From Pseudooceanicola pacificus (GTDB lineage: Bacteria; Pseudomonadota; Alphaproteobacteria; Rhodobacterales; Rhodobacteraceae): DNA of 64,000 nucleotides. The stretch lies in NCBI RefSeq assembly GCF_009789075.1, contig NZ_WNXQ01000002.1, forward strand, positions 310,001-374,000, read 5' to 3'. Position 1 is the first letter of the stretch; the number at the start of each line of letters is the position of its first letter. Both the position numbers and the translations under genes were made by a program. The notes under the pieces were generated by a model. It did no database searches, was not told the DNA's origin, and saw nothing but the letters and a program-made list of their open reading frames with translations. Positions 25,725-33,165 of this stretch are shown piece by piece.

Positions 25725-26816
25725 ATGCCGCACAGCATCGCCGAGATCGCAGCCGCACTCGGGACCGAGCCGCTTGGCGACGGATCCATCGAGGTCAGCG
25801 GCGTCTCTGAACCCGCAACTGCCGGTCCTTCGGACCTGGCGCTGGCGATGAAGCCTGACTATGCCGCCGGGCTGGCGCAGGGGCAGGCGCAGGCCGCCAT
25901 GGTCTGGGCCGGGGCCGACTGGCAGTCGCTCGGGCTCAAGGCGGCCATCGTGGCGCCCCGCGCGCGCCTGGCGATGGCGGGCCTGACCCGCCTGCTGGAC
26001 CCGGGGCAGGGCTACGGGGCGGGCATCCACCCCTCGGCCATCATCGACCCGACGGCGGAACTGGGCGAGGGCGTTTCGGTCGGCCCCTTCACCATCATCG
26101 CGGCGGGCGTGAAGATCGGCGCCGGTTCGGTCATCGGCCCGCAGGCCCATGTCGGCACCGACGCCCGGATCGGGCCGGGCGCGATGCTGCACACCGGCGT
26201 GCGGATCGGCGCGCGGGTCCGGATCGGGCGCAACTTCATCGCGCAGCCGGGGGCGGCCATCGGCTTCGACGGGCTGTCCTTCGTCACCGAAGAGGAATCC
26301 GGCGTGGAACGTGCCCGGGCGACCCTGGGCGACAGTTCGGGCACCCGGCCGCAAAGCTGGATCCGGATTCACTCCCTCGGCTCGGTGCTGATCGGCGACG
26401 ATGTCGAGATCGGCGCAAATTCCTGTGTCGACAGCGGCACCATCCGGCCCACCCGGATCGGGGACGGCAGCAAGATCGACAACCTGTGCCACATCGCCCA
26501 CAACGTCGTGGTCGGGCGCGACTGCCTGTTCGCCGCGCTTGTGGGCATCGCAGGGTCCACCACGATCGGTAACAATGTCGTGCTCGGCGGGCAGGTGGGC
26601 GTCACCGACAACACCACCGTGGGCGACAATGTCGTGGCCGGCGGGGCCAGCGTGATCCTGTCCAAGGTGCCGGCGGGCCGCGTCATCCTGGGCTACCCGG
26701 CGACAAAGATGGAAACCCACCTGGAGGGCTACAAGGCGCTGCGCCGCCTGCCGCGACTATTTGCCGATGTCGCTGCCCTCAAGAAATCGGTTTTCAAGGA
26801 CGGCGGGAACGACTAA
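25725..26816 (+). CDS. lpxD: UDP-3-O-acylglucosamine N-acyltransferase LpxD
   Basis: A 363-residue LpxD. The N-terminal uridine-binding domain (about 1-95) precedes a left-handed beta-helix of hexapeptide repeats (IHPSAIIDPTAELGEG, VSVGPFTIIAAG and so on, about 100-320) and a C-terminal helical region. The catalytic histidine lies in the LCHIAHNVVVG segment. It adds the N-linked acyl chain in lipid A synthesis, using an acyl-ACP. A GGGAGG ribosome site lies just before the ATG. It sits between an L,D-transpeptidase gene and an acyl carrier protein gene, away from the lpxA-lpxI-lpxB cluster at 53548-56311 and away from the usual bamA-lpxD-fabZ position. Confidence 0.96.
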   Translation: MPHSIAEIAAALGTEPLGDGSIEVSGVSEPATAGPSDLALAMKPDYAAGLAQGQAQAAMVWAGADWQSLGLKAAIVAPRARLAMAGLTRLLDPGQGYGAGIHPSAIIDPTAELGEGVSVGPFTIIAAGVKIGAGSVIGPQAHVGTDARIGPGAMLHTGVRIGARVRIGRNFIAQPGAAIGFDGLSFVTEEESGVERARATLGDSSGTRPQSWIRIHSLGSVLIGDDVEIGANSCVDSGTIRPTRIGDGSKIDNLCHIAHNVVVGRDCLFAALVGIAGSTTIGNNVVLGGQVGVTDNTTVGDNVVAGGASVILSKVPAGRVILGYPATKMETHLEGYKALRRLPRLFADVAALKKSVFKDGGND

Positions 26817-26849
26817 ATCACCCGCAACCGGGTAACGGGAGGCGAGGTC

Positions 26850-27110
26850 ATGAGTGTCAAGGACAAGGTGATAGGCATCATTGCCGAACAGGCGGTGCTG
26901 GAGCCTTCGGATGTGACGATGGACTCCACGCTCGAGGACCTGGGCATCGACAGCCTGGGCCTGGTCGAGAGCATCTTTGCCATCGAAGAGGCCTTTGACA
27001 TCCAGGTGCCGTTCAACGCCAACGAGCCCTCGGACAGCGATTTCGACATTTCCAGCGTTGCGACCATTGTCGCGGGCATCGAAAAGCTGGTGGCGGAACA
27101 ACACGCGTGA
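26850..27110 (+). CDS. Acyl carrier protein (dedicated)
   Basis: An 86-residue acyl carrier protein. The phosphopantetheine site is S35 in LGIDSLGLVE. It differs from the primary AcpP, with an aspartate-rich loop (EPSDSDFDIS) and the tail EKLVAEQHA. A GGGAGG ribosome site precedes the ATG. It overlaps the downstream ketosynthase gene by four bases (GTGA), so the two are coupled and should work together. The operon position after lpxD suggests a special acyl chain for an envelope lipid. A role like the rhizobial AcpXL system is possible, but the dehydratase and long-chain transferase genes of that system are absent here. Confidence 0.88.
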   Translation: MSVKDKVIGIIAEQAVLEPSDVTMDSTLEDLGIDSLGLVESIFAIEEAFDIQVPFNANEPSDSDFDISSVATIVAGIEKLVAEQHA

Positions 27111-28315
27111 AACGGGTTGTCATCACGGGCGCGGGCACGATCAACGCGCTCGGCCATTCGGTTGCCGAAACCTGCGAGGCGATGCGCGAGGGCCGCTGCG
27201 GCATCGAGCAGCTGGAATTCCGCGACGTCGAGCGGCTGATGATCCAGATCGGCGGCCAGGTGAAGGGGTTCGAGGCCGAAGGCCAGTTCAACCGCCAGCA
27301 GATGGCGCTGTACGACCGGTTCACCCAGTTCACCCTGTTCGCGGCGCAGCAGGCGATTTCCCAGTCGGGGCTTGAGTTCATCGGCGAACTTGCCTCGAAA
27401 TCCGGGGTGGTGCTGGGCACTGCGGGCGGCGGCGTCTCGACCTGGGACGACAATTACCGCGCGGTCTACGAAGAGGGCAAGAACCGGGTTCATCCCTTCG
27501 TCGTGCCCAAGCTGATGAACAACGCGGCCGCCAGCCACGTCAGCATGGAATACAACCTCAAGGGCCCGTCGTTCACCGTCTCGACGGCCTGTTCCTCGTC
27601 CAACCACGCGATGGCGCAGGCCTTTCAGATGGTGCGCACGGGCATGGCGCCGGCGATGGTCACCGGCGGGTCTGAATCGATGCTCTGCTTTGGCGGGGTC
27701 AAGGCCTGGGAAGGGCTGCGGGTCATGTCCAAGGACGCCTGCCGCCCGTTTTCGATGAACCGCAACGGCATGGTCCAGGGCGAGGGCGCGGGCATCTTCG
27801 TCTTCGAAGAGATGGAGCATGCCAAGAAGCGCGGCGCCGAGATCCTGGCCGAGGTGATCGGCTTTGCCATGACCTCGGACGCATCCGACATCGTGATGCC
27901 CTCGAAACAGGGCGCGGCCAGGGCGATTACAGGCGCGATGCAGGACGCCAGGATCAACCCCGAGGAGGTGGGCTATATCAACGCCCACGGCACCGGCACC
28001 GCCGCCAATGACAAGACGGAATGCGCCGCCGTGGCCGATGCCTTTGGCCAGCATGCCGACAATCTGATGATCTCGTCCACCAAGTCGATGCACGGCCACC
28101 TGATCGGCGGCACCGGCGCGGTGGAGCTGCTGGCCTGCATCATGGCCCTGCGCGACGGCGTCATCGCCCCCACCATCGGCTATGAAGAGCCGGACCCGGA
28201 ATGCGCGCTGGACGTGGTGCCCAACACGGCGCGCGAGGCCAAGGTCAACGTGGTCCTGTCCAATGCCTTTGCCTTTGGCGGGCTGAACGCGGTGCTGGCG
28301 CTGCGCAAGGTCTGA
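27107..28315 (+). CDS. Beta-ketoacyl-ACP synthase (FabF/KAS II family)
   Basis: A 402-residue ketosynthase with the full Cys-His-His triad: C162 in STACSSSNHAM, H294 in NAHGTGTAANDKTE and H331 in KSMHGHLIGGTGAVE. It condenses malonyl-ACP with an acyl primer. The start is GTG at 27107, overlapping the acyl carrier protein stop. The usual FabF sequence KSMTGH is KSMHGH here, so it is not the housekeeping FabF. It is the last gene of the ldt-lpxD-acp-kas operon and is followed by a palindromic terminator. It probably lengthens an acyl chain carried by the neighbouring acyl carrier protein; the product is unknown. Confidence 0.9.
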   Translation: MKRVVITGAGTINALGHSVAETCEAMREGRCGIEQLEFRDVERLMIQIGGQVKGFEAEGQFNRQQMALYDRFTQFTLFAAQQAISQSGLEFIGELASKSGVVLGTAGGGVSTWDDNYRAVYEEGKNRVHPFVVPKLMNNAAASHVSMEYNLKGPSFTVSTACSSSNHAMAQAFQMVRTGMAPAMVTGGSESMLCFGGVKAWEGLRVMSKDACRPFSMNRNGMVQGEGAGIFVFEEMEHAKKRGAEILAEVIGFAMTSDASDIVMPSKQGAARAITGAMQDARINPEEVGYINAHGTGTAANDKTECAAVADAFGQHADNLMISSTKSMHGHLIGGTGAVELLACIMALRDGVIAPTIGYEEPDPECALDVVPNTAREAKVNVVLSNAFAFGGLNAVLALRKV

Positions 28316-28328
28316 CGCCCAGGGCCGC

Positions 28329-28370
28329 CCGCAGAACGAAACCCGCACAACGAAATCCGCACAACGAAAA
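28329..28370 (+). repeat. Three tandem 14-bp repeats
   Basis: Three copies of CCGCACAACGAAAN (28329-28342, 28343-28356, 28357-28370). The first has one internal change (AG for AC). They lie between the ketosynthase stop and the terminator palindrome. Function is unknown. Confidence 0.7.
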
Positions 28371-28394
28371 ACGCCGCCCCCGGGGGCGGCGTTT
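28369..28394. terminator. Palindromic terminator between convergent genes
   Basis: A perfect 26-base palindrome with 13-base arms (AAACGCCGCCCCC and its complement), ending in TTT on both strands. It is placed between the ketosynthase stop (28315) and the ialB-like stop (28424), so it probably ends transcription from both sides. Confidence 0.7.
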
Positions 28395-28423
28395 CGCGTT
28401 TCCGGTCCGGGGCGCGCCCCGGG

Positions 28424-29050
28424 TTATTGCTTGGGCGCCTCGGTCGTCAGGGCGTAGCCGTTGGTGAAGCCCTTGAGCGACAGGTTCAGCCGGACCTTCA
28501 CGTCGGGTGCGGCGAAGGGCACGATGGTCAGCGTTGCCAGGTTGCCCCGCTTGAAGGCGTTCACATCCTCTTCGGTCAGCCCGATCCGGGCAAAGCAGCC
28601 CACGGTGTTGCAGAAGGAAAAACGGTAGCGCTTGCCCTTGGCACCGTCGACGCCGATCATCAGGTCCTCGGTCAGCATGGTTTCCAGCGGCACGACGATG
28701 GTGGCACCGGCCACGGCCTGGTTGCTGCCCGAGACCTTGAACAGGCTGAACTCGGCCACCGGATTGCCGTCCTGGTCCTTCAGCAGCTGGTAGAGCTGGC
28801 AGGGATCCTCGCCGTTTTCCGTGCGGATGCACTGCAGCGCCCAGTCGTCGATCTCTTCCTTCACATAGGGCTGGCCGACGCCATCCTCGCTCTCGGCCAT
28901 CGACAGGCCGAGGTTGCTCTCGGGCGCCTGCTCGCCCGTGGCGGCGGGCTGCTCCGTGGCGGTTTCGTCCGTTGCGGGGGTCTCGGTCGTCTGCGCGGCC
29001 AGCGGGGCGGCCAGGGCAAGCGAAAGGATCATCGTCAGAATACGGGTCAT
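28424..29050 (-). CDS. Invasion-associated locus B (IalB) family periplasmic protein
   Basis: A 208-residue exported protein. The signal peptide (about 1-19, ending PLAAQ) is followed by a low-complexity acidic T/E/A/P-rich linker (about 20-60). The IalB domain comes next, with WALQCIRTENGEDPCQLYQLL and FSFCNTVGCFARIG; the two cysteine pairs probably form disulfides. IalB of Bartonella affects erythrocyte entry, but the family is common in free-living alphaproteobacteria, where its function is unknown. The ATG at 29050 is preferred over one at 29056 because AGCAGG then sits at a normal distance. A long leader with a possible promoter (29256-29284) and a hairpin (29192-29209) lies upstream. 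Confidence 0.85.
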   Translation of the reverse strand: MTRILTMILSLALAAPLAAQTTETPATDETATEQPAATGEQAPESNLGLSMAESEDGVGQPYVKEEIDDWALQCIRTENGEDPCQLYQLLKDQDGNPVAEFSLFKVSGSNQAVAGATIVVPLETMLTEDLMIGVDGAKGKRYRFSFCNTVGCFARIGLTEEDVNAFKRGNLATLTIVPFAAPDVKVRLNLSLKGFTNGYALTTEAPKQ

Positions 29051-29185
29051 GGTCATCCTGCTGTCGTTTCGGGCAGTCGTTTACGGCGCTCTACCATGTC
29101 GCGGAAGGGATGTCAGGTCCATTGCACAATGCGGTGTGCGGCGCGTGAACTGCCCATTTCCGGCTGGCTGCGGGGGGCCCAAAAC

Positions 29186-29209
29186 GGCAAAAGAGGCCTT
29201 GCGGCCTCT
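29186..29209 (-). terminator. Terminator-like hairpin upstream of ialB-like gene
   Basis: On the minus strand AGAGGCC, GCAA, GGCCTCT followed by TTTGCCGTTTT. It has a 7-bp stem with a GNRA-type loop and a modest T-run. It lies between a possible promoter (29256-29284) and the ialB-like start (29050). It may end a short RNA or act as an attenuator in the leader. Confidence 0.5.
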
Positions 29210-29255
29210 CTTGCTCTTGCTCCCCGTCGGACTGGCCGACTTTGTATTTGCCGGA

Positions 29256-29284
29256 ACGCTACGGCGTTTGAATCGCTGCGTCAA
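29256..29284 (-). promoter_or_regulatory. Candidate sigma-70 promoter on the minus strand
   Basis: A TTGACG -35 box (29284-29279), a 17-base spacer and a TAGCGT -10 box (29261-29256). The -35 box is good and the -10 box poor. It would start transcription near 29249, towards the hairpin at 29186-29209 and the ialB-like gene. Confidence 0.35.
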
Positions 29285-29334
29285 CAGGGAATGCCGGGGT
29301 TTTTCCACAGCATCCCGATGCGCCCGCCGGGTGG

Positions 29335-29413
29335 AAAAAAAAGCCGTGCCCGAAGGCACGGCCAGTCTGACAGGGAGGAAGTCTGCCCGCCACCACGAGG
29401 ACATGCGGCAGCG
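29335..29413 (-). ncRNA. Candidate small RNA with strong intrinsic terminator
   Basis: The 442-base gap 29051-29492 has no supported gene. On the minus strand, GCCGTGCC, TTCG, GGCACGGC (29362-29343) is followed by eight T residues (29342-29335), an excellent intrinsic terminator. No protein gene lies upstream of it on that strand, because the HerA-like gene at 29493 runs the other way. A TATCAT -10-like box at 29425-29420 would give an RNA of about 80 bases. The RNA would contain a pyrimidine-rich CTTCCTCCC stretch (29381-29373), similar to anti-Shine-Dalgarno loops of known Rhodobacter small RNAs. The 5' end is a guess; the terminator is the firm part. Confidence 0.4.
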
Positions 29414-29492
29414 GACAAAATGATACTGGCATGAATAGGTTAAGGTTGTATTTTCGGTTCGGAACAATCTGCGGAACCACGGGGGCGGGCGC

Positions 29493-31037
29493 TTGGACGG
29501 GAAAATCTTCATCGGTGGCGGTGGCGAGAATTACGGCGTGAAGCAGGGGCTTGCGCTTGGGTATGCCAACCGGCACGGGCTGATCGCGGGCGCCACCGGA
29601 ACGGGCAAGACCGTGACGCTGCAGATCATGGCCGAAGGGTTCTCGGCCGCCGGGGTTCCGGTCGTTCTGTCCGACGTCAAGGGCGACCTGTCCGGCCTTG
29701 GCCAGGCCGGGTCCGAGACCGGCAAGCTGCACCAGCCCTTCATGGAGCGCAACGCCAGGATCGGCTTTGACGATTTCGCCTATGCGGCCTTTCCGGTGAT
29801 CTTCTGGGACCTCTTCGGCGAACAGGGCCATCCGATCCGCACCACGGTGTCCGAGATGGGGCCGCTGCTGCTGTCGCGCCTGCTGGAGCTGTCGGAGGCG
29901 CAGGAGGGGATCATGAACATCGCCTTCCGCGTCGCCGACGAAGAGGGGCTGCCGCTGCTGGACTTCAAGGACCTGCAGGCGCTGCTGGTCTGGGTCGGCG
30001 AGAACCGCGAGACGCTGTCGCTGCGCTATGGCAATGTCTCGGTGCAGTCCATCGGGGCGATCCAGCGGGCGTTGCTGGTGCTGGAGAACCAGGGCGGCAC
30101 GAACCTATTCGGTGAACCGGCGCTGGAGCTGGCGGACCTGATGCGCACCGACACGGACGGGCGGGGCCTGGTCTCGATCCTCGCCGCCGACCGGCTGATG
30201 GGCTCTCCGCGCCTCTATGCGACCTTCCTGCTCTGGCTGCTCTCCGAGCTGTTCGAGACCCTCCCCGAGGTGGGGGACCCCGAAAAGCCCAGGCTCGTCT
30301 TCTTCTTCGACGAGGCGCATCTGCTGTTCGACGACGCGCCCAAGGCGCTGCTGGACAAGGTCGAACAGGTGGCGCGGCTGATCCGGTCCAAGGGCGTGGG
30401 CGTCTATTTCTGCTCGCAGAACCCGGCGGATGTGCCCGAGGATATCCTGGGCCAGCTTGGCAACCGGGTGCAGCACGCCCTGCGCGCCTTTACCGCCAAG
30501 GACCGCAAGGAGCTGCGGCAGGCCGCCGAAACCTATCGCGACAACCCCCGGTTTTCGACCGAGGAGGCGATCCGCGAGGTCGGCACCGGCGAGGCGGTGA
30601 CCTCCTTTCTGGAACGCAAGGGCGCGCCGGGAATGGTGGAGCGGACGCTGATCCGCCCGCCGTCCTCGCGCCTCGGGCCGATCGACGCGGATCTGCGCAA
30701 GTCGCTGATCGCCGGATCGCCGGTTGCGGGGAAATACGACAAGGCCGTGGACCGCGTCTCGGCCTACGAGATGCTGAAGGAGCGCGCCGAAAAGGCCGCC
30801 GCCGCCGCCGAGACGGCCGAGGCACAGGAAGACGAGCTGCCCCCCGCCGAGCGCGAATACCAGTCTGCCCGGCGCTATTCCGGCACGCGGGTCACAAGGT
30901 CGACCTCGCGCACGACACGGCGAAGCGAGGAAACCTTTGGCTCGGCCATCCAGACGGCGGTGATCAAGGAGCTGAAGGGCACCACCGGGCGGCGCATCGT
31001 GCGCGGGATCCTCGGCGGGCTGTTCCGGGCGCGCTGA
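29493..31037 (+). CDS. HerA-like helicase/ATPase of the DUF853 (YjgR) family
   Basis: A 514-residue P-loop ATPase. Walker A is [11 protein letters not shown] (about residue 33-40); Walker B is [12 protein letters not shown]; a sensor region is [33 protein letters not shown] (split motif), as in HerA/FtsK-type hexameric motors. The C-terminal part holds an alanine- and glutamate-rich coil ([19 protein letters not shown]). YjgR-type proteins have no established role. The start is TTG at 29493, since no ATG precedes the first strand and a G-rich ribosome site lies just upstream. An EVE-domain gene follows after one base, so the two are co-translated. The protein is likely cytoplasmic. Confidence 0.85.
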   Translation: MDGKIFIGGGGENYGVKQGLALGYANRHGLIAGATGTGKTVTLQIMAEGFSAAGVPVVLSDVKGDLSGLGQAGSETGKLHQPFMERNARIGFDDFAYAAFPVIFWDLFGEQGHPIRTTVSEMGPLLLSRLLELSEAQEGIMNIAFRVADEEGLPLLDFKDLQALLVWVGENRETLSLRYGNVSVQSIGAIQRALLVLENQGGTNLFGEPALELADLMRTDTDGRGLVSILAADRLMGSPRLYATFLLWLLSELFETLPEVGDPEKPRLVFFFDEAHLLFDDAPKALLDKVEQVARLIRSKGVGVYFCSQNPADVPEDILGQLGNRVQHALRAFTAKDRKELRQAAETYRDNPRFSTEEAIREVGTGEAVTSFLERKGAPGMVERTLIRPPSSRLGPIDADLRKSLIAGSPVAGKYDKAVDRVSAYEMLKERAEKAAAAAETAEAQEDELPPAEREYQSARRYSGTRVTRSTSRTTRRSEETFGSAIQTAVIKELKGTTGRRIVRGILGGLFRAR

Positions 31038-31038
31038 G

Positions 31039-31482
31039 GTGGCGCGGTTCTGGATCGGCGTCGCGGCGCGGGCGCATGTGCTGCGGGGTGTCGATGGCGG
31101 ATTCTGCCAGCTGGGCCACGGGAAGGAAGGCCCGGTGCGCCGCCTCTCGCCCGGCGACTTCCTGACCTACTACGCCCCGCGCGAAACGCTGGAGGGCACC
31201 GATCCGGTGCAGGCCTTCGTCGCGCTTGGACAGGTGCGGCAGGGCGAGGCTTACAGGGCAGAGCAGGGGACGCAGTTCCATCCCTGGCGCCGGGATGTCG
31301 ACTATCTGGACGGGGTCGAGGCGCCGGTGCGCCCGATGCTGGACCGGCTGGCCTTCGTGCGCGATCCGCGGCATTGGGGCATGGCCTTCCGCCGCAGCCT
31401 GTTCGAGGTCGGGGATGACGATTTCGCCCTGATCGCCGGGGCCATGGGTCTGGCAGAGGCGGTTGAGAGGCTGCGGGGCTGA
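31039..31482 (+). CDS. EVE domain-containing protein
   Basis: A 147-residue single-domain protein of the EVE/PUA-like superfamily. The marks are the N-terminal FWIGVAARAHV strand, the PGDFLTYYAPRETL motif, FVALGQV and the FHPWRRDVDYL segment. EVE domains bind modified bases in DNA or RNA. The start is GTG at 31039, one base after the TGA of the HerA-like ATPase gene, so the genes are coupled. A modified-base reader paired with a HerA-type motor recalls defence modules, but both proteins are also common housekeeping genes of uncertain role. Confidence 0.8.
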   Translation: MARFWIGVAARAHVLRGVDGGFCQLGHGKEGPVRRLSPGDFLTYYAPRETLEGTDPVQAFVALGQVRQGEAYRAEQGTQFHPWRRDVDYLDGVEAPVRPMLDRLAFVRDPRHWGMAFRRSLFEVGDDDFALIAGAMGLAEAVERLRG

Positions 31483-31499
31483 TCACGGCCCGGCAACAT

Positions 31500-31524
31500 G
31501 AAAAGGGCCGCGCGATGCGGCCCT
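31500..31524 (-). terminator. Terminator of ssb
   Basis: On the minus strand AGGGCCGC, ATCGC, GCGGCCCT followed by TTTT. The 8-bp stem lies 23 bases after the ssb stop (31547) and between the convergent EVE and ssb genes. Confidence 0.8.
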
Positions 31525-31546
31525 AAAAGTGTGCTGCGGCGTCCGC

Positions 31547-32071
31547 TCAGAACGGGATTTCGTCGTCCAGATCGCGCGAGGGCGAGCGCCCGCCGCCACC
31601 GCCGCCGCCCGATGCGGGGCCGCGGTCGTCATAGCCGCCGCGGTCGTCGTATCCGCCCCGGTCGTCATAGCCGCCACCGGAACCGCCGCCGCCGAAGTTG
31701 CCGCCGCCGCCGCCTTCGCCACGGCCGTCGAGCATGGTCAGTTCCGACCGGTAGGGGCGCAGCACCACCTCGGTCGAATAGCGGTCCTGCCCGGACTGGT
31801 CCTGCCATTTGCGGGTTTCAAGCTGGCCCTCGATATAGACCTTCGAGCCCTTTTTCAGGAACTGCTCGGCCACGCGGATCAGCGGCTCCGAGAAGATGGC
31901 GACGGAATGCCATTCCGTGCGCTCGCGCCGTTCGCCGGTACTGCGGTCTTTCCAGTTCTCGGACGTGGCGATGCGCAGGTTGCACACCTTCCCGCCGTTC
32001 TGGAACGAACGCACCTCGGGGTCGCGCCCGAGATTCCCGATCAGGATGACCTTGTTCACCGATCCCGCCAT
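31547..32071 (-). CDS. ssb: Single-stranded DNA-binding protein SSB
   Basis: A 174-residue SSB. The OB-fold domain (about 1-112) begins [20 protein letters not shown] and includes ATSENWKDR and EWHSVAIF. A glycine-rich linker follows, containing three GGYDDR hexapeptides (18-bp DNA repeats). The conserved acidic tail DLDDEIPF docks repair and replication proteins. It coats single strands during replication and repair. It converges on the EVE gene and is divergent from the PepSY operon. The 240-base upstream region holds an exact palindrome at 32151-32167. I see no SOS box that I could support there. Confidence 0.97.
   Translation of the reverse strand: MAGSVNKVILIGNLGRDPEVRSFQNGGKVCNLRIATSENWKDRSTGERRERTEWHSVAIFSEPLIRVAEQFLKKGSKVYIEGQLETRKWQDQSGQDRYSTEVVLRPYRSELTMLDGRGEGGGGGNFGGGGSGGGYDDRGGYDDRGGYDDRGPASGGGGGGGRSPSRDLDDEIPF
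31623..31676 (-). repeat. Three 18-bp repeats in the ssb linker
   Basis: Three copies of an 18-base unit (31623-31640, 31641-31658, 31659-31676), each coding for the six-residue unit GGYDDR in the SSB linker. Copies differ at one to three bases. Copy number may vary by slippage. Confidence 0.8.
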
Positions 32072-32150
32072 GGAATCCCCCTCAATCCGAATCCGCTGTC
32101 TCTGGTCCGACGGTTACAGCAGAACGGAAAGGAAACGTAAAGTTTTCCCC

Positions 32151-32167
32151 GGATTTGCGGCAAATCC
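32151..32167. promoter_or_regulatory. Perfect palindrome between ssb and the PepSY operon
   Basis: GGATTTGC, G, GCAAATCC: exact 8-base arms with a 1-base centre. It is 80 bases before ssb and 145 bases before the PepSY gene. It is a candidate operator; the regulator is unknown. Confidence 0.4.
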
Positions 32168-32311
32168 CGTGGGGTCAGGTGCCTAAACCTTGGTTGCAGA
32201 CAGCGGATCTGGCCCCGCGGGCCGATGGCGCGGGGCGGGGTGCGGGGGCAGATCGGTGTCACCCGGCAGCGGATCACCCCGCCGGGCCACAGCAACCGAA
32301 AGGATCGACAT

Positions 32312-32575
32312 ATGACACGTTTCACCACCCTTGCCGCCGCCGCGCTGATCGCGTCCACCGGGGCCGCCTTTGCCTCTTCCGGCCACGGGGTCGATGACCA
32401 GACCCGCGCGGCGCTGACCGAACGCTTCACCGCCGAGGGCTATGACGTGCGCAAGATCGAGATGGAGGATGGCGAGATCGAGGTCTACGCCCTCAAGGAC
32501 GGCAAACGCTACGAGCTGCGGCTGGACGACCAGATGAACGTCATCAAGGGCGGCGACAAGGACGGCGACGAATGA
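32312..32575 (+). CDS. Small periplasmic PepSY-domain protein
   Basis: An 87-residue protein with a signal peptide (about 1-20, ending AAFASS). The mature domain has the PepSY pattern: ALTERFTAEGYDVRKIEMED, then EVYALKDGKRYELRLDDQMNVI. Such single PepSY domains are often paired with membrane cytochromes. A ribosome site AAAGGA lies 8 bases before the ATG at 32312; the longer frame from 32225 lacks a signal peptide at its start. It overlaps the cytochrome b561 gene by four bases (ATGA), so the two are coupled. It probably assists or senses that cytochrome from the periplasmic side; the ligand is unknown. Confidence 0.82.
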   Translation: MTRFTTLAAAALIASTGAAFASSGHGVDDQTRAALTERFTAEGYDVRKIEMEDGEIEVYALKDGKRYELRLDDQMNVIKGGDKDGDE

Positions 32576-33165
32576 TCGGGACGCCCGCCACTGCCGGGAC
32601 CTCTGCCGCGGATCGCCCGCGGCAGAAGGTCAGGGTCTGGGACTTCGCCGTGCGCGGCTTTCACTGGCTGCTGGTGGTGGCCTTCGTGCTCAACGCCTTT
32701 GTCACCGACGCGGAATCGGCGCTGCATCACTGGATCGGCTATTTCGTGGTCGCGCTGGTCGGGCTGCGGCTGGTCTGGGGGCTGGTGGGCACGCGCTTTG
32801 CCCGGTTCGCCAGTTTCCCGCCCAGCGTCTCGGGTGCGATGCAGCAGCTGCGCGAGATCGCCGGGGGCGACACGCGGCCCCATGCAGGACACACGCCGCT
32901 TGGCGCGCTGATGATCTACAACCTGCTGGCCACGATGCTGCTGATCGGGCTGAGCGGATGGATGATGACCACCAATGCCTATTGGGGTGTCGACTGGGTC
33001 GAGGCGCTGCACGAGGCGCTGGTGACCTGGGCCGAGATCTGCGTCGCGCTGCATATCGGCGCGGTGATCTGGGAAAGCCGCCGCACGGGTGTTAACCTGC
33101 CCCGCGCCATGGTGACGGGAGTGAAGGACATGCCGGTGGACACAGCCGAAGGCCGGGCCGGGTGA
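32572..33165 (+). CDS. Cytochrome b561-type membrane protein
   Basis: A 197-residue integral membrane protein with four predicted helices (about 31-47, 54-72, 110-128, 144-163). Conserved histidines are placed for two haems: H31 in RGFHWLL, H52/H53 in ALHHWIG, one in ALHEAL and one in CVALHIG. This is the layout of diheme b561/hydrogenase-type cytochromes b, which pass electrons across the inner membrane. It is the middle gene of a tightly overlapped trio (PepSY, b561, LuxR-type regulator; ATGA and GTGA overlaps). The donor and acceptor are unknown; a role in redox sensing with the next gene is an inference. Confidence 0.87.
   Translation: MIGTPATAGTSAADRPRQKVRVWDFAVRGFHWLLVVAFVLNAFVTDAESALHHWIGYFVVALVGLRLVWGLVGTRFARFASFPPSVSGAMQQLREIAGGDTRPHAGHTPLGALMIYNLLATMLLIGLSGWMMTTNAYWGVDWVEALHEALVTWAEICVALHIGAVIWESRRTGVNLPRAMVTGVKDMPVDTAEGRAG

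Noticed and set aside
26850..28315. A rhizobial-type acpXL very-long-chain fatty acid cluster
   Set aside because: The fabZ, second ketosynthase, dehydrogenase and LpxXL genes of that cluster are absent; only one ACP and one ketosynthase are present.
29493..31482. A complete defence island around the HerA-like ATPase
   Set aside because: There is no nuclease, reverse transcriptase, Sir2 or other effector beside it. The flanking genes are ssb and ialB, and nothing suggests horizontal transfer.
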